Source of the DNA: Dasypus novemcinctus
Taxonomy: Eukaryota > Chordata > Mammalia > Cingulata > Dasypodidae
DNA length: 64,000 bases
Assembly (NCBI RefSeq): GCF_030445035.2
Contig: NC_080685.1
Span: forward strand, 111,464,432-111,528,431
Reading direction: 5' to 3'
Part shown: positions 1 through 11,004 of the stretch, in pieces
How positions within the stretch are numbered: the stretch's first letter is position 1
Layout of the letters: the number at the start of each line of letters is the position of its first letter
Program-made: the position numbers and the translations under genes
Notes under the pieces: model-generated
What the model saw: the letters and a program-made list of their open reading frames with translations, nothing else
Databases searched by the model: none
Told to the model about the DNA's origin: nothing

Positions 1-690
1 GGTTCTCCCAGCACGTTTGTTGAGTAGACTGTTCTGGCCCAGCTGGGTGGGCTTGACAGCCTTGTCAAAAGTCACTTGACTGTAGATGTCAAGGTCTGTT
101 TCTAAACCATCAGTTTGGTTCCATTAGTCTATCTTTATGGCAGTGCCATGCTGTTTTTACCACTGTACCTAGGTAATATGATTTAAAGTCTGGAAGTTAG
201 AGTCCCCCAACTTCTCTCCTACATTTTAAGATGTTTCTAGCTATTCAGAGCCCATTACCCTTCCAAATAAATTTGGTGATTTTGTTTTCCATTTCTTTAA
301 AAAATGCTGGTGGTATTTTTCTTGGGATTGCATTGAATCTGTATATTCATTTGGGTAGAACTGACATTTAACAATATTTAGTCTTCCAATCTATGAGCAT
401 GGAATGTTCTTCCATTTATTTAGGCCTTTTTAAAAATTTCTTTTAGCAATGCATCATAGTTTTCTGAATATAAGTGCTTTACATCCTAAATATTTGATTC
501 TTTTAGTCACTATTGTAAATGGAATTTTTTCCCTGACTTCCTCCTCAGATTGCATGTTACTAGTGTAGAGAAACACCACTGATTTTTGCATATTAATCTT
601 GTATCTTGCCACTCTGCTGAAATAATTTATTAGCTCTAGCAGGTTTGTTGTACATTTTTCGGGACATTGTAGGTATATGATCATATAGAT
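1..690 (-). mobile_element. L1 ORF2 fragment, antisense (reverse transcriptase region)
   Basis: The minus strand encodes a typical L1 ORF2 segment downstream of the RT core. The 454-684 frame contains ARYKINMQKSVVFLYT and TKRIKYLG, which are hallmark L1 residues. The frame is broken elsewhere, so it is a dead copy. It runs directly into antisense ORF1 sequence at about 690, so the end of ORF1 and the first part of ORF2 are missing. Confidence 0.85.
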
Positions 691-1385
691 TAGCTATTTT
701 TCAATGAATGCTTTCAAATTCTTCTTTTGCTCATCCAATGTCTTCTTAATATTCTTAATCTCTGTAGCCATCTCATTGAATTTATTAAGAAGATTTGTTT
801 GAACATCTGTGATTAGTGGTCTCAACTCCTTTATGTCATCTGGCAGTTGATCTTGTTCCTTTGACTGGGCCATAGCTTCTTCTTTCTTGGTGTGGACTGT
901 AAGTTTTGTAGGCGTCTTGGCATCTGGCTTATTAGATGTATTTCTTCTGGGCACAGTTCCTCTCTGTAGTTGAGGGCTTTCTCCCTTGCTGTTTGTGAGT
1001 AGGAGCCAAGGATGTAGTTGGTGCTGTGAGCTGTGGAGGCTGACGGCTGCCTGCTTTGCCCCAGGAACTGATGGTGCTTCTCCCACCCTCCTCCCCTCCC
1101 AGGGGTAGGGACAGAGCCGCAGCGTGTGCAGCAATCCGAGATGGGCAGCTCAAGACTGTCTCGGTGCCCAGAAAGACTGATGAGGCTTCATGCCTTTTCC
1201 TCCCCACCTGGGTGGGCACAGAGCTGCAGGTGTGGACATCTAGAGCAATCCAGCAGTCCTCCTCAAACCCAGCCCTATGTCCCAACAGCCCGATGCTTCA
1301 ACACCAGCGGCGACCTCAAAAGCCTTTCTGCACACAGCGTCTGTCACAGGCCTAAGACCCTCGCTGCTAGAGGATTTGACCCTCT
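691..1385 (-). mobile_element. L1 ORF1 and 5' UTR fragment, antisense
   Basis: The minus-strand frame 694-1134 holds the ORF1 coiled-coil start, with the motif ELRPLITDVQTNLLNKFNEM followed by K/E-rich heptads. Beyond it is a moderately GC-rich stretch (about 900-1370) consistent with an L1 5' UTR. The related sense copy at 61.38-61.53 kb shares the LLN-FNE/FEE coiled-coil pattern. The short plus-strand frames here are shadows of the UTR. Confidence 0.75.
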
Positions 1386-1690
1386 AATTTTAGTGTACGA
1401 GCAGATATTTGCTGCACAAAATGAAATTTGAATTTAAAAAGTTTCTTTTATATTAATATTTATCATGAAACATAGCATAAATGAAATCCATTTCTCTTAT
1501 GCTAATTATTATGTTTAGTTAATTGTGAAATATAACCAAAAACAATAGTGTGTCAAATGTATACTTACAGTACATAGAACAAAATTAAAATGAACACTGT
1601 ATACTAAAAATAAATCAGCCCCAAATCCGTGGAATTGCATAACACAAACAGTAAACTGTAAGTTAAGCCATGAACTACAGTGAATAGTAC
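1386..1690. other. AT-rich interval without a gene
   Basis: No coding signature, RNA gene or confidently named repeat was seen. It is AT-rich and probably belongs to the 3' UTR of the L1 tail that follows. Confidence 0.4.
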
Positions 1691-1784
1691 AGTTTAAAAG
1701 TGTGCTTTCATCATTTGCTACAAACGCACCACACCAATGCACGGTGTTAATAATAGGCTGGACTACAGGAGCCCTGTATTTTAT

Positions 1785-1811
1785 GCATGCTTGTTCTATA
1801 AACAAGCATGC
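1785..1811. repeat. Perfect 11-bp inverted repeat with 5-nt loop
   Basis: GCATGCTTGTT is followed by CTATA and then its exact reverse complement. It could form a hairpin in the L1 3' tail transcript. Confidence 0.85.
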
Positions 1812-1816
1812 TTATG

Positions 1817-1843
1817 TTTTATTAGAGAAGTTCTCTAATAAAA
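1817..1843. repeat. Perfect 13-bp inverted repeat with 1-nt centre
   Basis: TTTTATTAGAGAA, G, TTCTCTAATAAAA is an exact palindrome lying six bases after the previous hairpin. The right arm contains the AATAAA-type signal. Confidence 0.85.
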
Positions 1844-1980
1844 TAAATGTCCAGCCCCGTCATAAAATCAACACAACGATGTTACATAGTTTAAAAGTTA
1901 AAAATTCAACTAATAAAAAATACCTTCAATGTCCTACAGTCTTCAACAACCACCATAGCCCCTTTACCACGTTCGTTCTT

Positions 1981-2600
1981 CTAAGGGAATAGTGTCACTT
2001 CCCGTATCTTCAAACGTGTCTCTGGGTGCGTTCGCAGGCGTGCTGGCCTCGGAAGCTTGCCGCCGGGGCGCAAGGCCCCCTGCCGCGGGCCTGGGGCGGC
2101 GGGGGCTCCCGGGTGGCCTGGGGTGGAAGCACACCCTGGTGAATTCAGAGGCTCTGGCCTCCGGGCGCTTGGGCCCTCATTTCTTCCCGCGTGCAGGTCT
2201 TCAGTAAATGGTAGATCATATTTCAGAAGCGTGATTCCGTGCTCTTCCTGAAACAGAGCACGCAGCCCACGCCGAGTCAAGCAGGGCCCGCGGCAGGGCC
2301 TGCTGCGCGCGCACCTCGCCCCTCCTCGCCAGGGCCGCCGGGAAGGGTTAGACACGCCCACAGCTTTCCTCAGTTTACCAGCAGCAGCACGTGCAGAGGA
2401 TGGGCAGCTAGCGCCACAGCCCCTGGCAGCGGCTTTCGCCACACCGGGCAGCGGAAGTGGCTCACAGCAGCTCGCAGGAAGAAACCGCGGCTTGTGGTAT
2501 TTGCCAGTGTCCCTGGCGTAGTTCAGGTCCCCAGCGTGGCGTCGGATGGCCTCCTGAAGCTCGTGATAATTGAACAGTGGGATCCTGCAAGCTGGTGAAG
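1981..2600 (-). other. CpG-rich segment with an unrecognised minus-strand open frame
   Basis: This segment is GC- and CpG-rich between AT-rich flanks. On the minus strand one frame is open from about 2,600 to 1,981. It first reads a plausible protein stretch (FNYHELQEAIRRHAGDL, about 2,550-2,500), then an R/A/G-rich stretch, then EEHGITLLKYDLPFTEDL near 2,190-2,240. A pyrimidine tract ending in CTGTTTCAG lies just before GAAGAGCACGG and resembles a 3' splice acceptor, so the last part could be an exon. I do not recognise the protein. Alternatives are a CpG-island promoter or exon of an unannotated gene, or a chance open frame in GC-rich DNA. Confidence 0.35.
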
Positions 2601-2639
2601 GGGCTGGATCCAGGACTCCACAGCCCCAAGGCTTATTTT

Positions 2640-2900
2640 TATTTTTATGTATTTATTTTTATGTTGGTTTTTGTTTTTTAATTTTTTGAGGTACTGCGGC
2701 AGGGATTGAACACAGGACCTTGTATGTGGGAAGCTGGCGCTCCACTATGAGTCTCATCGGCTCCGAGTTGGTTTTCCCTTTGTTCGCTTGTTGTTTGCTT
2801 TTTGGTTTTTCAGGAGGCACCGGGCACTGAAGCGGGGGCCTCCCGCGTGGGGAGCCGGCAGTTAACCGCCTGAGCCACGCCCGCTCCCGCCTGCAAGGTT
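2640..2900 (-). mobile_element. Dimeric short tRNA-type SINE, antisense
   Basis: There are two tRNA-like heads in reverse orientation, each with the GGTACT/GGCACC...GGGATTGAA...GGACCT signature. They are separated and tailed by T-rich tracts that are poly(A) in the element's sense. The downstream head contains a CTGAGCCAC complement of a box A. Confidence 0.65.
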
Positions 2901-3760
2901 TTGACAAAAATGTTTAAACCACATAAGATAAAAATGATTTTTAAAATATTGTAACACCAAGGGTTTATTAAAATTTAGAAGATTTAAAATTTCTCAATCA
3001 TTCCTGAATCAGTTGGGTTAAACAGGGTGTGTCTAAGTGAAGGAATCACAATTCCTATTAATAATCATTTGATAATATGTATAAAGCTTCTCTGGTGTAC
3101 TCCCCAGAACTTGAGAAAAGAATATTGCTAATTACTAGGTAATGAACCCTTTTGCAACCCAGGTGGTGTCTCACTCTTTGCCATCAATAAAATTTTAAAG
3201 AAATTAATGGAATTATCAGCTGAGAGATCATTGAAAATAATTTTTTTAATAGTGCACTATGTGATTTTTAACATATAACTCAAGAGAAGTTAAAGACTTG
3301 AAGACATTGTGGTAATAAAATTCCTTCTATTATTTTATTTATATAAACATGAACATGTTACAATACATCTATGAAAATATAAAATAATAATAGAACTATT
3401 TGAACCTTGTCTCGTTCCATTATTATGTTCTATTCATCCACAGATAACTGAATTAAATTGAAAAAATAATTGTTATTTTTAACTCAATCCAAATTAAATT
3501 TAACACTGAGAATCGTATGGGTGACTAGCTTTTAAATTTTGAAATTTAAATTTATATACATAATTCTGTTGCAAAGAACTACAATAGGGTAATTAATAAA
3601 AGATATTCAAAGTTTAAAATATATAAAACATTGGGGTAAAATTCTATAGTAACAGTGAAACAGAAAAAAAACCTAAGGAAAAAAAATAGCTATATAAAAT
3701 TTCTATTACTGAATAACAAAAATGCCCCCAAACTTAACAATGTAAAAAAAAAAAGAACAA
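2901..3760. other. AT-rich interval without a gene
   Basis: About 860 bp of AT-rich, low-complexity-like DNA with no recognisable coding or RNA feature. It may be decayed repeat sequence. Confidence 0.5.
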
Positions 3761-4060
3761 CATTTATTTTCCTCAAGTCTGCGATTTGGGCGGGGCTTGG
3801 CAGAACATCTCACCTCTGCTCCACTCAGCATCAGCTGGGGCTGTGTGATAGCCGAGATCTGGGATTACCTGAAGGCTTGGCAGCTCCTGTGTGGCAGTTG
3901 GTGCTGGCTTCAGCTAGGGCCGTGCCTGGCACAGCTTGCATGGCTCCTTGGCTTCCGGAGAGCGTGGTGGCTGGGTGCCAAGGCTGAAAGTCCCAAAAGC
4001 ATGAGCCAGGTGAAGCTGTATCATCATTTATGACATTTCTCAGAAACCAATAATGAATCA
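3761..4060. repeat. Old interspersed repeat fragment, family not assigned
   Basis: The stretch around TTTATTTTCCTCAAGTCTGC and CATCAGCTGGGGCTGTG has the composition and phrases of an ancient mammalian LTR-like repeat. I cannot name the family with confidence. Confidence 0.4.
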
Positions 4061-4074
4061 CTTCTGCTGCACTA

Positions 4075-6850
4075 GAAAGTTTTTTTAAAAGAAGCTTTAG
4101 TTTACATAAATGTTACATCGAAAATATAAGGGGATTCCTATATTCCTCGTTCCCTCCCCTCTCACACTTTTTCTCATTAACAACATCTTTCATTAGTGTG
4201 ATACATTTGTTACAATTGATGAACAAATATTGAAGCATTGCTACTTACCATGGTCTATAGTTTACATTACGGTTTATACTTTGCACCACACAATTTCACA
4301 GGTTTTGACAAAATGTATAATGGTCTGTATCCATTATTGCAATGTCCTGCAAAGCCAAGCCAGTGTCCCAAAAATGCCCCACGTTACACCTATTCTTCCT
4401 TCTCCCTCCCCTGGAACCTCTGGTGACCACTGCCTTTACATCAAAATTACAAGTTCTTCCAGTACTAGAATAATAATGTTTACTTTAGTCCATAGTTGCA
4501 TTGCCCCCTTAAGTTTATACATTCCTCAATCTTGAGGATTTGGGGATGGTGATGCCCCCTCTGCTTCTGATTGAGAGGAGACTTAGATCCCATGGAGCAG
4601 ATGGATGGAACTGTCTTCCTTGCAGTTGTAGATACTCTCCGTTTTTAGGGATAGGTGTTGTCCATCATCATCCTTTTGCTAGTTGTCCTGGGTGAGTCTG
4701 ATGAATTGGAGAGTAGATGTTGGCTGCAACTCTGCTGAGATTCATGGCTCAAATGGCAATGAACAACCAGAAGATTTAAGTCTCTGGAACACACATTTTA
4801 TGGGTATAGTGCTAATTATAGGTTCAAATAAATAGGGCATTAGAACCATGTGTAGGAAAATTATAAATGAATCCAACTCTGATACATAAGAGGAATAGGT
4901 TATCATATATATTCCTCGGTAAATCCCACTGACAGTGTGCCAAATTCCTGGGGTTGTCTTCCCTGCCTATAGTGTCCAGATGTCTCTAGAGCCCTCAGGA
5001 GTCGCCCTGCTTGAGAGACTGTTTATTGTGGCAGTGAGTGAGATCCTCCTAAGATGTACATAAGCATAACCTCTGGAATAAACTCCCAATTTACTCTGTA
5101 ATCTCTTAGCCATAAAAACTCATTTGTGTTTAATATTTCTCCCTTTTGGTCAAGATCTTTTTCCAAATGCATCACTAGTTTGTGCTTGGTAATAATCCCT
5201 CGATGCCAGGGAGGCTACCCCACTCCCCCAGGAGTCATGTCCCACACTAGGGAGAAAGTATATGCTGAGTTTGACTTATAGAGGCCACATTTGAGAACAA
5301 AGAGGCTTTCAGGAGGTAAGTCTTAGGCAACAAATAATACTAGGCTAAGTTTCAATTTCACAGGAGCAAGGTTAAATTCGAGCATCAGTATCAAAGCAGT
5401 GGCATATTGGTCTGTCCTCCTTTGCTAGGCACTGCCCATGTACTCTAGAGATTCTTGCCACTCTGTGGAAGAATGTAGCAGGATCCCCAGGATGGGAACT
5501 CAATGTTCTTTCGGTTATTGTGCAGGTCTCCACCCACTGAGACAACACCCCGTGACCACTTGAACAATCCATATTCCATAGAGGCGTGCCCCAGGTGCCC
5601 CCTCCCCACACACCACCCACGATGACACTCCATACTAGTGATCCTCCCTGCACAGTTGTGACTCTTATGCAATCCAAAACCCCCCAAAAAACAGTCAAAA
5701 AATAAAAATAATTTAAAAAACCAAAATAGAGTATAAAATAAAATTTAAAAAATAATAGAAAATAAAAACAATTTTTTGCATTGTGTCTTTCATCCCCATA
5801 AAATATGTTATTGTTTATGTACAGTGACAATTTCTTCCATATGCTCCCCTGTGTCCTATTTTTTTTTTTCACTTTATTTTCAAAGAAGCTTTAGGTTACA
5901 GAAAAGCCACATGGAAAATATAGGGAATTCCCATATACCCAATACCCTCCCTCTCTCACATTTTACCCTATTATTAACATCTTACATGAGTGTGGTACAT
6001 CTGTTACAATTGATAAACAAATATTGGAGCATTGCCACTAACCATGGTCAGTGGTTTACATTATGGTTTACATTCTGTACCATACACTTTTATAGGTTCT
6101 GACAAAATGCATAATGGCCTGTATCTGTCATTGCAAGATTATGCAGAACAATTCCAAAGCCCTGAAAATGCCCCATGTTAGATCCATTCTTCCCTTCCCT
6201 CCGCCTCAGAACCCATTTTAACCACTAAGTTGCAAGTTTTGAAGAATAAGGTTTATAGTTACATGCATTAATTCTGAGGGATTTACACATTGGTCTGCCT
6301 TCTTTTATTAGGCACTGCCTATGTTCTTGAGAGACTCTTGTGCCTCTATTTGAGAGCATAACCAATCTCCTAGGATGGGAGCTTAATATTTTCTTGTTTA
6401 TTGTGTGGGTCTCCACCCACTGACATAACCCCCTATGACAAACTGGACACTTTCATACTCCATAGAAGCCTGCACCAGGTGCACCCTTTCTCACACATGC
6501 CCCACCCCTGATGCCCTGCACCAGTAACCCTCCCCTGCCATATTTGCCAAAAGAGCATTCCCACCATGGCAGCGTTAGCCACAAACCTACGAGTCTCCAG
6601 AGTTCACCTGCTCCTTCCCCCAGCCCTCCCCTCGGTTCCATGGAGAGTCCAACCCCCTGCACCTGCTCACGCTCGCATTCCAGCACCTCAACCCCACTCA
6701 CAGCCCTGCACCACTGTCACCCCCATCCTCTGTCCAGCCACTTCCTTCCTCCTTATCACAGGTTTTGCCCATTTTGAGCATCAACTCACCACACTCTACT
6801 CCCTTTCTGTCTCCTGATAACCTATCTTCCAGATTCTTACTCTGTGAGTC
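4075..6850 (-). mobile_element. L1 3' UTR with tandemly related units, antisense
   Basis: Two related blocks occur in tandem in reverse orientation. AAGCTTTAG...TTACA plus GTTACAATTGATGAACAAATATTG-like text recurs at 4,090 and 5,884. TTAGGCACTGCC plus GTCTCCACCCACTGA recurs at 5,430-5,540 and 6,310-6,420. The element's sense orientation is seen at 62.7-64.0 kb, and its distal part at 32.5-33.9 kb. AT-rich spacer 5,690-5,880 separates the units. It contains no coding sequence. Confidence 0.7.
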
Positions 6851-7660
6851 TGCTCAGTTTGCTTAGATCATCTCAGTGAGGTCATGTAGTATTTGCCCTT
6901 CAGTGACTGGCTTACTTCACTCAACATAAAGTCTTCAAGCTTCATCCATGTTGTCCCCTGTGTCAACACTTCATTTCTTCGTACAGCTGAATAATATTCC
7001 ATTGTTATGTTTATACCACAATTTGCTTATCCATTCATTTGTTGATGGACACTTGGATTGCTTCTAACTTTTGGCAATAGTGAATAAAGCTGCTACGAAC
7101 ATTGGTGTGCATCTATCTGTTCATGTCCCTGCTTTCAATTCTTCTGAGCATATACCTAGTGGTGGGATTGCTGGATCATATGGCAGTTCTCTCTTCAGCT
7201 CCCTGAGGAACCGCCAAACCATCCTCCACAGTGGCTGCACAATTCTACATTCCCACCAGCAGTGGATGAGGGTTCCCGTTCCTCCACATCCTCTCCAGCA
7301 CTTGAGTCCTCTGTGTTTTTAATAGCTGCCAGTCTAATAGATGTAAAGTGATATCTCATTAGTTTTGATTAGCATTTCCCTAATAGCTAATGATGTTGAG
7401 TATCTTTTCATGTGCTTTTTAACCATTTGCATTTCCTCTTTGGAAAAGTGTCTATTCAAATTTTTTGAATGGTTGTCTTTTTATTTTCAAAATGTGGAAT
7501 TTCTTTATATATGCTGGATATTAGGCCTTTATCAGATAATGGTTTCCAAATATTTTCTCCCATTGAGTGGGCTGCCTTTTCACTTTCTTGACAAACTCCT
7601 TTGAAGCGCAAAAGTTTTTAATTTTGGGGAGGCCCATTTATCTATTTTTTCCGCTGCATT
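6851..7660 (-). mobile_element. L1 3' UTR start and ORF2 C-terminus, antisense
   Basis: This is classic reverse-oriented L1: TTCATCCATGTTG, CTGAATAATATTCCATTG, TATGCTGGATATTAGGCC and TTTTCTCCCATTGAGTGGGCTG appear in the expected order. On the minus strand these encode the end of ORF2. It is continuous with the 3' UTR block at its left. Confidence 0.85.
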
Positions 7661-8240
7661 CAATTGGTTAGAAGCAGTCATTAATGCTGACCTATATTTA
7701 AGGCAAGGAAATTTAGTCTCTACATTTTTCTAAAGTTAAAAATCCTTAATTTTTTATTTCCTGGTACCACTACCACAATTTACAGAGCAATTTACATGAC
7801 CTAATGACAAAAAGAAAAAGGTACAACAGTAAAAGACCTCAAGAATGTAAAACTAATTGGCACTAAGGCTCCACATTTTGAAGGGAGAAATGTCCTGGCG
7901 TTTTCAGTCATGTTTAAATCCATCATCATTTCTGACTGTTAAATACGATCTTGTTCAGTGCAAACTCAGAGACAGAAAAGTGGATTCGAGGTTGAGGGTT
8001 GGGGGCAAGAGGAATGGGGAGTTAATGGTTAATATGTACAGAGTTTCTGTTTGGGGAGATGAAAAAGTATTGGTAATAGAGGTGGTGACAGGAACATAAC
8101 ACTGTGAACTTAATACCACTGAATTGTATACTTGAAAGTGGTCCCAAATGGGAAACAGAACTTATTCGTGTTTTTTTAAATGATGAACTTAATTGTTTAA
8201 CTGATTTGAAATCGTTGTGTTGTTTCAAGCCCATTGGATA
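7661..8240 (+). mobile_element. L1 3' end fragment, sense, with unassigned 5' part
   Basis: From about 7,975 the text GGGGAGTTAATGG...AGAGTTTCTGTTTGGGG...GGTGGTGACAGG...CACTGAATTGTATACTTGAAA is the standard L1 3' UTR terminus in sense. The preceding 300 bp is not assigned. Confidence 0.65.
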
Positions 8241-8410
8241 CCTTTAAAAAAAGAATGAGAGAAGAGGAGGAGGCAAGGGACCCTGGAGGCAGAGGCTGGA
8301 GTGGTGCCCCCCAGGCCAAGGAACTGAGCAGAGCTGCCCCAGAAGCTGGAAGAGAGCCTGGAGGAGCGCAGCCCTGCCTGCACCCTCATTCCAGACTATC
8401 AAAAATACCT

Positions 8411-8757
8411 CTGCTGGGACGCGGCTGAGCTCCACCAGCTGGGCCCCCGTCTACCACGTCTACCATGTGGGGGGCCCTGGGTTCGCCGCCCGGGGCCTCC
8501 TTGTGAAGGCAGGCTGGCCTCCGTCCACGGAGAGCTGACGGCCCACAAGGACGGCGGAGAGCTGACTCAGCAAGGTAACGCAAAAACACAGAAGAGCGCA
8601 CAGCAAATGGACACAGAGAGCAGACAACAAGCAAGCCACAAGCGGGGAGGGAAATAAATAAAGAATAAATACAGTCACAGAAGAATGCTCAGCGAATGGA
8701 CACAGAGCAGACAGCATGCAAATAAGCCACAGGGTCAGGGGGGATAAAAAAATACAT
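8411..8757 (+). mobile_element. DAS-type SINE, divergent copy
   Basis: The tRNA-like head (TCTACCATGTGGGGGG...GGGTTCGCCGCCCGGGGCCTCC) is followed by GAGAGCTGAC, GCAAATGGACACAGAGAGCAGACAA and an A-rich tail. The 3' body appears duplicated at 8,675-8,720. Confidence 0.7.
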
Positions 8758-9090
8758 ATTTCTCCTGTGAATGGTGACTTCATCTCTTGCATGAACTGAA
8801 ATCTAGCTCTCCCCCTGAGAAATCTGCTTATCCAGTCACACACACACAGAGTCACTGTTTTCATTTTCACACCTTTCTGTCCTCTGGGCTTAGAGAAAAT
8901 TAATCCTCACAATAGACTGACATTAGCAAGATTGAAACCAAGAAGGTCCAAAATCCTGTCCTCCCATAGAAATATCAAACACAAGCAGAAACTGCCAAAA
9001 CCCAGATTTCTCAGAACCCTGAAAATCCATCAAAGATTTACAACAACAAAATGAACACTGAATCAAGAAAAATAGAATTTAAAAATGATA
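8758..9090 (+). other. Old L1-like 5' sequence, no gene
   Basis: The A-rich text resembles an old L1 5' region in sense. It encodes nothing recognisable. Confidence 0.35.
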
Positions 9091-9404
9091 GGGGGAAGTG
9101 GCTGTGGCTCAACTGATAGAGCATGAGCGTAGAGATGCCCCACGCACAAGGAATGCACCCCTTAAGGAAAGCTGCCCCGCGTGAAAAAGCACAGCCCACA
9201 CAGGAGTGGCGCCGCACACACGAGAGCTGACAGAGCAAGATGATGCAACAAAAAAGAGACACAGTTTCTCAGTGCTGCCGGATAATGCAAGCAGACATAG
9301 AAGAACACACAGCAAAGGGACACAGAGAGTGAATGACGGTGGGGGGGGGGGGGGCGGGAGACAAATAAATAAAAAATAAATGTTTTTTTTTAATTTCAAA
9401 AAAT
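9091..9404 (+). mobile_element. DAS SINE
   Basis: The head GGGAAGTGGCTGTGGCTC is followed by the standard body and a poly(A) tail containing a G-rich stretch (9,341-9,355). The 10-bp direct repeat AAAAATGATA at 9,081-9,090 and 9,405-9,414 is the likely TSD. The head is internally shortened. Confidence 0.85.
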
Positions 9405-9415
9405 AAAAATGATAT

Positions 9416-9815
9416 GGGGAAGTGGTTGTGGCTCAACTGATAGAGCATCTGCCTACCACATGGTAGGTCCAAGGTTCAAACCCAGGGCCTCCTGATCCGT
9501 GTGACGAGCTGGCCCATGTGCAGTGCTGCCACATGCAAGAAGTACCCTGCCACACAGGGGTGTCCCCCACATAGGGGTACCCCACACGCAAGGAGTGTGC
9601 CCCGCAAGGAGAGCTGCCCCATGTGAAAAAAGTGCAGCCCGCCCAGGAGTGGCGCCGCGCACACGGAGAGCTGACACAGCAAGATGATGCAACAAAAAAT
9701 GCAAAACAGTTTCCTGGTGCTACATGACAAGAATACAAGCAGATACAGAAGAACATGCAGTGAACTGACAGAGAGCAGACAGAGAGAGAAATAAAATAAA
9801 TCTTTAAAAAAAAAG
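9416..9815 (+). mobile_element. DAS SINE
   Basis: Near-complete copy: tRNA-like head with a GGTCCAAGGTTCAAACCCAGG B-box-like region, the repeated GGAGTGYGCCCC body and an AATAAATCTTT tail. It sits immediately after another copy. Confidence 0.9.
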
Positions 9816-10765
9816 AAAGATAGGAAAGTATTGTGGGGCTTTTGCTAGCCCCTTCCCCAAGCCCTCCCCAGCTTGGCTCAGTCCTGTAAGACGGGAGCCT
9901 GTGCTGTGTGTGTACATGGTACCTGATCCTGAAGGGAGCAGAGTACCTTATTTGCAGATTGGGGTGTATTTATGTCTGTCCCAACTTTCCTGTGTCCTCT
10001 TGAAGGACCGATGAAAGGGGCTTGTTTCTGTTTTGCCTGTCCCAGAACTCACTCCAGATGGAGAAATGACAGGTATGGCCATGAAATACTATAAAGAAAT
10101 GATCAAACCACAGTTGCCTGAGGTGAAAGATTATGGTTGAGATACACAACAGAGCACCTGGAGCCCAAGAGGACGGCCTGTGGAGAGTTTCCTTAGGAAA
10201 GGGGGCCATTTAGCGTGCCTGTTTCTATGGGGGGAATTTAGAAAGCCAATGCACACCCAGGGTAAGATACATGCTCAGAACCACCCGAGAGAACCTTAAA
10301 ATTTCATCTCCGGCTATTCTTTAGGTTCAGTGGAAGGTCGACCAAGTGCTGAAGGGCAGCCTCAGCACAGGGCCTATCTGTAAACTGGAAGAGGTTTGGT
10401 TATTTAGGCTCTTGTTCTTGTTTGCTCGCCTGTTTAGCTCCTGGCATGCAAGGAGATCTCTGTCATAACACTAGCTGGATGCAAGCTAAAGGAGCCGAGA
10501 CTTCAGGGAACACCCATGTCAGGGTATAGTCTTCACAAAAGTAGTTTGGAAAATCACCAAACAGACTTCTACAACCTAAATAATCCAAAGCAAAAACAAA
10601 AACAGCAAACCCCGGGGAAGGAGTTAACATTTGGGTTAAATGCTTAAATGTCCAAAGTTTCAACAAAGAAACAGAAAAAGTTGGCCCATTCCAAGAAACA
10701 AAATTAATATCCCCAAGGAAGTCCAGACATTGTGAATATCAGTCAAAGATTTTAAGCCAACTGTT
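9816..10765 (+). other. Interval without a gene, possibly L1 5' UTR
   Basis: About 950 bp of mixed composition. Phrases such as CCCAGAACTCACTCCAGATG and the A-rich 3' part resemble an old L1 5' UTR/ORF1 in sense, but no open frame supports it. Confidence 0.35.
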
Positions 10766-10990
10766 TTAATGTTGGTTTTGTTTTGAGGTACCAGGGCTGG
10801 GATTGAACTAGGACCTCGTATGTGGGGAGCCAGAGCTCAGCCGCTGAGCCACACTGGCTCCCCTGAGTAAGTTTTTTTGCTTGCTTGCTTGTTTGTTTGC
10901 TTGTTTGTTTGTTTTTAGGAGGTATCGGGGACTGAACCTGGGCCCTCCTATCTAGGAAGCAGGCACTCACCCGCTTGAGCCACATCTGCT
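10766..10990 (-). mobile_element. Two short tRNA-type SINE heads, antisense
   Basis: Two reverse-oriented heads (GAGGTACCAGGGCTGGGATTG and GGAGGTATCGGGGACTGAAC), each ending in GAGCCACAYYNGCTCCCC. They are separated by a GCTT/GTTT simple repeat (10,878-10,917) derived from the poly(A). Confidence 0.8.
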
Positions 10991-11004
10991 CCCCAATCTA
11001 ATGT

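Larger units (their letters stand above)
1691..1860 (+). mobile_element. L1 3' terminus, sense
   Basis: The sequence around CACACCAATGCACGGTGTTAA, then the run to AATAAAATAAA, matches the xenarthran L1 3' end also visible at 60.17-60.29 kb. It carries two hairpins just before the polyadenylation signal. Confidence 0.6.

Noticed and set aside
6453-6817. Overlapping 80-90-codon frames as small genes
   Set aside because: They are within the antisense L1 3' UTR, Pro/Ser-rich on one strand and Gly-rich on the other, with no support.
9416-9500. Functional tRNA genes (many tRNA-like heads across the window)
   Set aside because: Each head belongs to a SINE with a body and poly(A) tail; arms are degenerate and lack a tRNA 3' end followed by a terminator.
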